Part shown: positions 1-4,569 of the stretch, in pieces
Layout: the number at the start of each line of letters is the position of its first letter
How positions within the stretch are numbered: the first letter of the stretch is position 1
Source of the DNA: Verrucomicrobiota bacterium
Lineage (GTDB): Bacteria > Verrucomicrobiota > Verrucomicrobiia > Chthoniobacterales > UBA6821
Direction: 5' to 3'
Length of the DNA stretch: 12,524 nt
Assembly (NCBI GenBank): GCA_016871655.1
Contig: VHCR01000021.1
Coordinates: 1-12,524, forward strand
Position numbers and translations under genes: made by a program
The notes under the pieces: model-generated
The model's database searches: none
Seen by the model: only the letters and a program-made list of their open reading frames with translations
Told to the model about the DNA's origin: nothing

Positions 1-57
1 CTCTTTCCGTATTGTTTGTGACATTGGCATCCTTCTTGGTTGCCGGTGTCATCCTTT

Positions 58-171
58 ATGAGTCAACGTCTTATTTTTACCTACTTGATTTTCCCGCCTC
101 GGGTGTCAAAACTTATGAGGCAACAGGCTGCTCAGCAAGCTCAAGCAAAACCCGCTGGCTCTTCAAAATAG
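58..171 (+). CDS. uncertain small protein or 3' end of an upstream gene
   Basis: A reading frame open from base 22 to a TAG at 169-171, with an ATG at 58, would give 37 residues: a hydrophobic stretch (RLIFTYLIF), then PPRVSK and a Gln/Ala-rich polar tail ending QAKPAGSSK. Such a tail looks like a genuine C-terminus. The ATG follows the pyrimidine-rich CATCCTTT seen before other starts here. A second frame is open from the window edge to 194; it begins with a membrane-like segment (VTLASFLVAGVIL) and ends in an unconvincing Ser/Arg-rich stretch. The two frames together could be one membrane protein with a frameshift near base 60, or only one is real. I do not recognise the family. It lies 19 bases before chdC, so it could be part of the same transcript. 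Low confidence. Confidence 0.3.
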   Translation: MSQRLIFTYLIFPPRVSKLMRQQAAQQAQAKPAGSSK

Positions 172-190
172 TTTCCGTTAGGGTAAGAGC

Positions 191-1024
191 ATGACTCAAA
201 TTCCTTTTTCTCCTATTCTTCCAACCGAAGGCCGCCACACGCTCCATCTTTTTTTTAAAGTTGATCAAACAGTCTGGCGTTACTTTGATCAAGAAGAACA
301 ACAAGAACGGCTGCGGGCTCTGGAGGCTCTTGTGAACGAGGTTCGCGGGCTTCCTGATACACAGCTGTTGAGTTTTAGCATGGTGACACCAAAAGCAGAT
401 CTCGGGTTCATGATGATCACGCCCGACTTGCAGCAGCTCGACATCACGGCAAAAAAATTGGAGCGCGTACTAGGAGATGGAGTTTTGGTTCCTTCTTTTT
501 CGTGGCTCTCGATGACCGAGCGAAGCGAGTATGGAATGAACGATGAAGAGTATGCAGCGAAATTGGAACGCGAAGAAAATCTTTCTCCTGCGATGCCCGG
601 CTTCGAAGCGAAGATGGAGGCCTTTCGCGAGAGGATTGAAAAATACGTCGAGGAGAGGCTCTATCCAGAGTTGCCAGCTGCAGCAGAGTTTCCTGTCTTC
701 TGTTTTTATCCGATGTCTAAGCGGCGGAATCACGAGCAGAATTGGTATGCGCTTCCTCTGGATGTTCGCAAAAAATTGATGCATGGGCATGCGCTTGTCG
801 GCCGCCGGTACGCAGGACGTGTGCGGCAGTTCATCACGGGGTCGACGGGGCTCGATGATCAAGAATGGGGAGTCTCGCTTTTTGCCAAGACGACAAGTTC
901 GATTAAAGAAATTGTTTACGAAATGCGTTTCGATGAAGTGAGCGTGAAGTATGCCGAGTTCGGCGAATTTTTTATCGGTATCCAGATGACTCCAGAAGCC
1001 CTTGCCGAGAGGCTGGGATTGTAG
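191..1024 (+). CDS. chdC: coproheme decarboxylase (HemQ/ChdC), chlorite dismutase family
   Basis: Predicted to catalyse the last step of the coproporphyrin-dependent heme pathway: H2O2-dependent oxidative decarboxylation of two propionates of coproheme III to give heme b, in the cytoplasm. It has 277 residues, a little longer than the usual ~250. The C-terminal half carries the diagnostic blocks: YPMSKRR at 173-179 (Tyr173 matches the catalytic tyrosine), an LMHGHALVGR stretch where His200 fits the proximal heme ligand, Gln213 thirteen residues further on as in the Listeria enzyme, FITGSTGLDDQEWGV at 214-228, and MRFDEVSVKYAEFG near 245-258. The N-terminal half is the degenerate ferredoxin-like repeat of the family. 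The ATG at 191 has a weak AGGG eight bases upstream. It runs tail to tail into ispE with about 29 bases between stops. Functional assignment is firm; only the bacterial clade subtype is inferred. Confidence 0.92.
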   Translation: MTQIPFSPILPTEGRHTLHLFFKVDQTVWRYFDQEEQQERLRALEALVNEVRGLPDTQLLSFSMVTPKADLGFMMITPDLQQLDITAKKLERVLGDGVLVPSFSWLSMTERSEYGMNDEEYAAKLEREENLSPAMPGFEAKMEAFRERIEKYVEERLYPELPAAAEFPVFCFYPMSKRRNHEQNWYALPLDVRKKLMHGHALVGRRYAGRVRQFITGSTGLDDQEWGVSLFAKTTSSIKEIVYEMRFDEVSVKYAEFGEFFIGIQMTPEALAERLGL

Positions 1025-1053
1025 GATATTACAGTTTAAAGACTGCAGGGAGG

Positions 1054-1908
1054 TCAGATAAAAGTGGTTTCTTTGATCCAAAAAGAGGAACCGAATTTAT
1101 CAATGATGGATTGTTGAAGATGTAAAATTTCTTCCTTGCTGATTTCTTTTTTTAAAGCAGCCACCATCGTCGATCCTGAGCCGGTCATCCAGGCAGCAGC
1201 AATTTTCGGACAGGCCTGCAGCCAGGATTTCAACGTCAGGAGCTGAAAATATTTTCCAAAGACAGGAGCCTCTAGATCATTGAAAATAGGGATACCGTCA
1301 AGCAGAGTTGTATCTACCTGCAACCTGCAACCTGCAACCTGTAACCTGCTATAAGCTTCCGCTGCAGCAATTGGAAAAGGAGGTTTGATTAAAAGCAATT
1401 TCCAATCAGCGAGAGAAACAGCTTCGCCCAATAATTCGCCGCGACCACGACAATACCTTGGCTTGGGATCAAGAAAAAATGGGACATCGGAGCCGATAGT
1501 TGTTGCTATCTGATGAAGTTCTTCAAAACAGAGTGGTTCCTCAAAGAGCATGTTCATCCCTCGCAGTACAGCAGCAGCATCGCTACTTCCTCCACCAAGC
1601 CCAGCGCCATAAGGAATTTTTTTTTGCAATGAAATTGTGATAGGCGTTCGAAGATTTGTTGCATCTTGGAAGGCATAAGCTGCGCGAACGCAAAGATTTT
1701 CTTTGTTGGTTGGAAGTGCTACATCATTGCACGAAAGAGAAACCGATTCGAAAATATTATCAGGAATAAGTTGCAGCTGAATCTCATCAGCCAGTGTAAT
1801 TGGAGCCATCAGCGTTTCAAGCTCATGATAACCATCTTCTCGTTTGCCAAGAATGCGCAAGGAGAGATTTATTTTAGCCGGAGCGATGGAAAAAAAAGAG
1901 GAAATCAC
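1054..1908 (-). CDS. ispE: 4-diphosphocytidyl-2-C-methyl-D-erythritol kinase
   Basis: GHMP-family kinase of the MEP isoprenoid pathway: ATP-dependent phosphorylation of CDP-methylerythritol in the cytoplasm. It has 284 residues, normal length. Visible motifs: PAKINLSLRI at 10-19 with catalytic Lys12; GKREDGYHEL at 21-30; the glycine-rich ATP loop PYGAGLGGGSSDAAA at 99-113; IGSDVPFF at 138-145 with catalytic Asp141; and the C-terminal MTGSGSTMVA loop at 241-250. The start is a GTG at 1908, the only sensible start before PAKINL, preceded by TCTATT and no Shine-Dalgarno. Residues 187-198 (SRLQVAGCRLQV) are encoded by a five-unit heptamer repeat that looks like an in-frame insertion between the AEAY segment and the C-terminal domain; the frame is kept, so the enzyme is probably active. 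It is divergent from fmdB and convergent with chdC. Confidence 0.95.
   Translation of the reverse strand: MISSFFSIAPAKINLSLRILGKREDGYHELETLMAPITLADEIQLQLIPDNIFESVSLSCNDVALPTNKENLCVRAAYAFQDATNLRTPITISLQKKIPYGAGLGGGSSDAAAVLRGMNMLFEEPLCFEELHQIATTIGSDVPFFLDPKPRYCRGRGELLGEAVSLADWKLLLIKPPFPIAAAEAYSRLQVAGCRLQVDTTLLDGIPIFNDLEAPVFGKYFQLLTLKSWLQACPKIAAAWMTGSGSTMVAALKKEISKEEILHLQQSIIDKFGSSFWIKETTFI
1314..1348 (-). repeat. word-repeat array A inside ispE (five heptamers)
   Basis: Five consecutive 7-base units on the + strand: CTACCTG, CAACCTG three times, TAACCTG. Read on the coding strand as AGGTTGC-type words they encode RLQVAGCRLQV. The array is 35 bases (not a multiple of three), so any insertion must have been frame-compensated or replaced native sequence. 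It belongs with the other word arrays of this window by unit size and style; no inverted partner is visible close by. Confidence 0.8.
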
Positions 1909-2403
1909 AATAGAGATATGATGCTAAAAACGTGCAGAAAAATAAAAAAGTTTATGAAACATAGCTTGTTTTAAGGTGTTCATTCTAATATCTCACTAAC
2001 CACTCAGGTTAGCCAAGGCGGCATAAAAACAATTTTTAAAGCAAGGCCCTTACCCAAACTTTCTTATTTTTATTCATGTTTCTAGGATAATAATAAATAA
2101 AAAAACATTGCTGTCCAAAACGATTTTTCAATTTGAAATAAGAAACTTTTTCATTGTTATAAACAGAGTTGAAATGTTGAAGAAATTTCATTTTGCTGCC
2201 CCTTCAACGTTTCAACGCTTCAACATTTCAACCAAAGTAGATCTACAAAGCACGTGAAGCTCTCTTACTTCAACTGGAGATTTCTATTTTGGACAAGAGT
2301 AAGCCTTCACAAATAATTTTTGTTTGATACCTGAGGCAAGTACAGACAAAGTAACAAGCAACCGATAACGAGTATTTTGCCCTTTTATTTTTAATTTTTT
2401 CCC
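1909..2403. other. 495-base divergent intergenic region between ispE and fmdB
   Basis: No convincing gene and no tRNA-like fold seen on either strand. It is AT-rich. It contains a small hairpin (CTAACC 1996-2001 with GGTTAG 2007-2012, five-base loop), the word-repeat palindrome at 2168-2232, the perfect palindrome GTAGATCTAC at 2237-2246, and a 9-base inverted pair TGTCCAAAA 2112-2120 / TTTTGGACA 2287-2295 that encloses the palindrome. Promoters for both flanking genes must lie here, but I see no clear -35/-10 pair. A small structured RNA is possible but unsupported. Confidence 0.5.
2168..2232. repeat. word-repeat palindrome B
   Basis: The left arm GTTGAAATGTTGAAG (2168-2182) is the exact reverse complement of CTTCAACATTTCAAC (2218-2232). 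The right side is an array of near-identical octamers: CTTCAACG, TTTCAACG, CTTCAACA, TTTCAAC (2202-2232). The 15-base arms are separated by 35 bases, so a stable stem could form in RNA or single-stranded DNA. Same design as elements D, E and F but with a different word and an 8-base unit, and without the shared GGCTTC core. It lies in the middle of the ispE-fmdB gap. Confidence 0.8.
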
Positions 2404-2748
2404 ATGCCTACCTACGAATACGAATGCAATAAATGTGGTCATCATTTTGATGCCTTTCAGTCGATGTCTGCCGATCGGTATGAAACTTGTCCCAAAGAGC
2501 TTTGTCAGATGAAGAAATGGGGGAAGGGAAAAGTCAAACGCTTGCTCGGCGCTGGCGCAGGCCTGTTGTTCAAAGGTTCTGGATTTTACATCACTGATTA
2601 TCGGAGTGAAGGGTACAAGAGTTCTAAAGAAAAAGATTCTGCCTCTGCCGCACCAGCGAAGCCTGCAGAAAGCAAATCAACAGGTGGCACTAAGTCGGTA
2701 ACTTCTTCACCCAAAGAAAAAAAAGCAGCTCCAACTAAGGTAAAGTAG
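2404..2748 (+). CDS. FmdB-family zinc-ribbon protein
   Basis: A 114-residue protein whose first ~75 residues match the FmdB/CxxC_CxxC_SSSS putative regulatory domain: MPTYEYECNKCGHHF with Cys8 and Cys11, then a second cysteine pair Cys29 and Cys34, then the family's closing GSGFYITDYR block at about 60-69. The second knuckle is CPKELC rather than the usual CPxC, so the spacing is two residues wider than normal; the four cysteines could still hold a zinc ion. The rest (about 75-114) is a Lys/Ser/Ala/Pro-rich, probably disordered tail ending in KKAAPTKVK, which may bind nucleic acid. The exact role of the family is not established; the name comes from a formamidase-linked regulator. The ATG at 2404 follows TTTTTTCCC with no Shine-Dalgarno. 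The Rpn-type gene begins 41 bases downstream but has its own promoter-like sequence. Confidence 0.88.
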   Translation: MPTYEYECNKCGHHFDAFQSMSADRYETCPKELCQMKKWGKGKVKRLLGAGAGLLFKGSGFYITDYRSEGYKSSKEKDSASAAPAKPAESKSTGGTKSVTSSPKEKKAAPTKVK

Positions 2749-2751
2749 CAT

Positions 2752-2780
2752 TTGCATTGTTTTTTTAAAACAGGTACAAT
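2752..2780 (+). promoter_or_regulatory. sigma70-like promoter for the Rpn-type nuclease gene
   Basis: TTGCAT (2752-2757) and TACAAT (2775-2780) are separated by exactly 17 bases. Transcription would begin about 2786-2788, only two to four bases before the ATG at 2790, implying a leaderless or nearly leaderless mRNA. This fits the lack of a ribosome binding site at this gene. By-eye prediction. Confidence 0.4.
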
Positions 2781-2789
2781 CCCACCGTT

Positions 2790-3650
2790 ATGCCACGCTA
2801 CCTCGATCCCAAAAGCGATCTCGTTTTTAAAAAAGTTTTTGGCCATCATCCGAGAATTCTCAAAAATTTTCTTAATGCGATCTTGCCGCTACCAAAAGAT
2901 TGTCTGATTGAAAGTCTCGAGTACCTTTCATCGGAAAATGTTCCTGAAATTGAAGGGATGAAGCATACGATTGTCGATGTCCGTTGTTATGACAATCACG
3001 GGAGGCATTTCATTGTTGAGATGCAGTTGCAATGGGCAGGTTATTTTATTAAAAGGATGGTTTTCAATACAGCTGCAACTTATGTCAGGCAGTTTAGTAG
3101 AGGAGAAAAATACGAATCTCTGAGTCCTGTCTATGGCCTCGCACTCATTGATGCAACCTTTAGCGATGAAGAGGAATGGTTTCATCATTATCAACTCTGT
3201 GATAAAAAAAATACAACATTGGAGGATCTCCAGTTGGTTCTTATTGAACTTCCAAAATTCAAACCAGCAAGTATTCCTGAAAAGCGACTAGCTGTTTTGT
3301 GGCTCCGATTTTTTCGAGAAATTAATGAAAAGACCACACAGGCAGATGAAAGCTTGCTCCAAGAAGCAGCGATTAGTGAAGCCTTGAAGCTGGTAGAAAC
3401 TTCAGCCTACACCCACGAAGAACTCATTGCTTATGATCGGAATTGGGACGCCATTAGTTCCGAAAAAACACTCATGAGTGATCGCTATAATAAAGGCTTG
3501 AGAGAAGGAGAAGCCAAAGGTAGAGCTGAAGGCAGAGCTGAAGGTAAATTTGAAATGATTCGTGCGATGCATGCTGCTAAGGTGCCACTTGATCAAATTG
3601 CTACCTTTGCTCAAATGAATTTGCAAGAAATCGAAGCACTCTTAAAATAA
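2790..3650 (+). CDS. Rpn-family PD-(D/E)XK nuclease / putative transposase
   Basis: A 286-residue protein of the Rpn/PDDEXK_2 group (recombination-promoting nucleases, formerly called transposase_31-like or PD-(D/E)XK nuclease family transposase). The N-terminus DPKSDLVFKKVFG is the typical opening. The nuclease core is seen as VDVRCYDNHGRHFIVEMQLQ near 62-81, with Asp63 and the E77-x-Q79 variant of the ExK motif that is usual here. The middle and C-terminal parts are helical, and a charged repeat GRAEGRAEG (about 245-255) precedes the last helices, again typical. Known members cut DNA and promote RecA-independent recombination; many are of unknown role. No inverted repeats bracket the gene, so it is not an evident insertion sequence. 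It is directly followed by the next start codon (TAA then ATG at 3651), giving a three-gene cluster. Confidence 0.88.
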   Translation: MPRYLDPKSDLVFKKVFGHHPRILKNFLNAILPLPKDCLIESLEYLSSENVPEIEGMKHTIVDVRCYDNHGRHFIVEMQLQWAGYFIKRMVFNTAATYVRQFSRGEKYESLSPVYGLALIDATFSDEEEWFHHYQLCDKKNTTLEDLQLVLIELPKFKPASIPEKRLAVLWLRFFREINEKTTQADESLLQEAAISEALKLVETSAYTHEELIAYDRNWDAISSEKTLMSDRYNKGLREGEAKGRAEGRAEGKFEMIRAMHAAKVPLDQIATFAQMNLQEIEALLK

Positions 3651-3863
3651 ATGTTTTCTTTAACGCAGCGCGAGCAAGTTGTCATTCTGATGCTCCTCGG
3701 AATTTTTTTGTTGGGGCTTGGGGTGAAACAGTGTCGTGCTGTGAAGGCTCAAGCTAGAGGCTGCGGGCTACGGCCTGCAGACAAAAGCCATCGCGAAGCC
3801 ATGGCAACTACGAACTACGAACTACGAACTGCCAACTGGTTTTGGCAGAGCCAAAGCCTATGA
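3651..3863 (+). CDS. small membrane-anchored protein, C-terminal half made of repeat element
   Basis: The ATG follows the nuclease stop codon directly, and the TGA (3861-3863) overlaps the next start as ATGA, so it is probably translated by coupling. It has 70 residues. Residues 1-36 look genuine: a short polar start (MFSLTQREQ) and one membrane helix (VVILMLLGIFLLGLGV), reminiscent of the N-terminal anchor of ComEA-like helix-hairpin-helix proteins, although no such domain follows. Residues from about 37 on are encoded by word-repeat element C (GGCTGCG/GGCTACG units, then AACTACG units giving TTNYELRTANW). I infer that the original C-terminus was lost or replaced when the element arose, leaving a membrane anchor with a nonsense tail that still keeps the reading frame open to the next gene. 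Function unknown; it could be a decaying gene. Confidence 0.5.
   Translation: MFSLTQREQVVILMLLGIFLLGLGVKQCRAVKAQARGCGLRPADKSHREAMATTNYELRTANWFWQSQSL
3759..3840. repeat. word-repeat element C with two different words
   Basis: The left part is GGCTGCG, GGCTACG, GCCTGCA (3759-3779). The right part is three perfect AACTACG units followed by AACTGCC and AACTGGT (3806-3840). The 26 bases between contain CGCGAAGCC, whose reverse complement GGCTTCGCG, read away from the right array, matches the core motif found beside arrays D, E and F. Unlike the other elements, the two arrays use different words. It lies fully inside the small membrane-protein gene. Two competing hairpins follow directly: GCCAA/TTGGC at 3831-3835/3842-3846, and TTGGC/GCCAA at 3842-3846/3850-3854, just before the start codon at 3860. 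Confidence 0.75.
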
Positions 3864-4267
3864 TTCCCATTCTCGGATTTCAAGAAGCTGTTGAAAAGAT
3901 CGTTACTCGTGATCAACGTTATCGTCTTGATGCTTATCTTTTCTTACGGGAGGTGATGGACTTTGCCGTTAAGCGCCAAAAAAAACAGCGCAAAGAGCTG
4001 AGACCGATGCATGTCAGTGCAACAGAGTTGCTCGAGGCCTTTCGCTTGCTAGCGCTTAAAGAATTTGGCCCAATGGCAGTGACACTCTTGAAATATTGGG
4101 GGATAAAAAATAGCAGCGATGTTGGGCAAATTATTTTTAACCTCATTGAGGCAGGTGTGGTGGGCAAGACGGAAGATGACACCCTCGCTTCTTTTTCAAA
4201 CGGATTTGATTTTGAAAAAGCTTTCGTGCACCCTTTTTTGCCCGAGAGGCTGATGGCTAAAGATTGA
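3860..4267 (+). CDS. Minf_1886 family protein
   Basis: A protein of about 135 residues matching the Minf_1886 family of unknown function, which I associate with Verrucomicrobia, Planctomycetes and related bacteria. Typical blocks are visible: FQEAVEKIVTRDQRYRLDAYLFLREVMDF at the start, a basic stretch KRQKKQRKELRP, HVSATELLEAFRLLALKEFGPMA, LKYWGIKNSSDVGQIIFNLIEAGV, and FDFEKAFVHPFLPE near the end. It is soluble and mostly helical. I chose the ATG at 3860 because it overlaps the upstream stop as ATGA and because family members begin just before this block; an in-frame TTG at 3842 would add six residues (MAEPKP) that are encoded by repeat-derived sequence. It is the last gene of the nuclease cluster, followed by a large inverted repeat. 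Biochemical role unknown. Confidence 0.88.
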   Translation: MIPILGFQEAVEKIVTRDQRYRLDAYLFLREVMDFAVKRQKKQRKELRPMHVSATELLEAFRLLALKEFGPMAVTLLKYWGIKNSSDVGQIIFNLIEAGVVGKTEDDTLASFSNGFDFEKAFVHPFLPERLMAKD

Positions 4268-4569
4268 AGAAAATGAAATCTTTAAATTTTTTTCTTTTCA
4301 AAATGATGCTCATTAAATTTATAGTGTATTAAATTGAAAAGGGCATGTTAGAAGCGCTGAAATTTTTTCTTAGAACAAGGCCGAAGATCGAAGCGCTATC
4401 CGAAGATAACGTGAGATCTGAGAACGCAGTTCTAAGGAAAAAGAGCAAGCTTATCGCGTGCCCTTTTCAATTTAATAAACTATAAGTAGTTTTTTAGAAA
4501 GTAATTTCAAATTTACTAAAACTTTTTTATCCCTTCTATCCCTGTGAATTTTTTCTTCAGCCTCTTCTT
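4268..4569. other. 302-base gap holding the large inverted repeat
   Basis: No gene seen. It is AT-rich, apart from the 165-base element at 4320-4484 described separately. The last 85 bases (4485-4569) should hold the M16 peptidase promoter and leader; they are T-rich with no clear -35/-10 pair and no Shine-Dalgarno before the ATG at 4570, which is preceded by CAGCCTCTTCTT. Confidence 0.5.
4320..4484. repeat. 165-base inverted-repeat element, MITE-like or long RNA hairpin
   Basis: The outer arms 4320-4347 and 4457-4484 are 28 bases each and are reverse complements with only two mismatches (they begin TATAGTGTATTAAATTG on the left). The pairing continues weakly inward and becomes perfect again at CTTAGAAC (4369-4376) with GTTCTAAG (4429-4436). 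The central part has internal direct repeats GAAGCGCT (4351-4358, 4390-4397) and CCGAAGAT (4381-4388, 4400-4407). No coding capacity is seen. The design fits a miniature inverted-repeat element moved in trans, or a structured RNA acting as a terminator or processing site between the Minf_1886 and M16 genes. A target-site duplication is not clear. Confidence 0.75.

Noticed and set aside
470..1081. Long open frame on the - strand opposite chdC (203 codons)
   Set aside because: Its protein is Arg/His/Phe-rich without family features, and it lies fully opposite a clear chdC gene with conserved motifs; a shadow frame.
1909..2403. tRNA or small RNA gene in the ispE-fmdB gap
   Set aside because: No cloverleaf, no TTCGA-type T-loop and no clear promoter-terminator pair found by eye.
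2790..3650. Complete insertion sequence around the Rpn-type gene
   Set aside because: No terminal inverted repeats or target duplication found flanking 2790-3650; the gene is tightly followed by coupled genes, unlike an IS.
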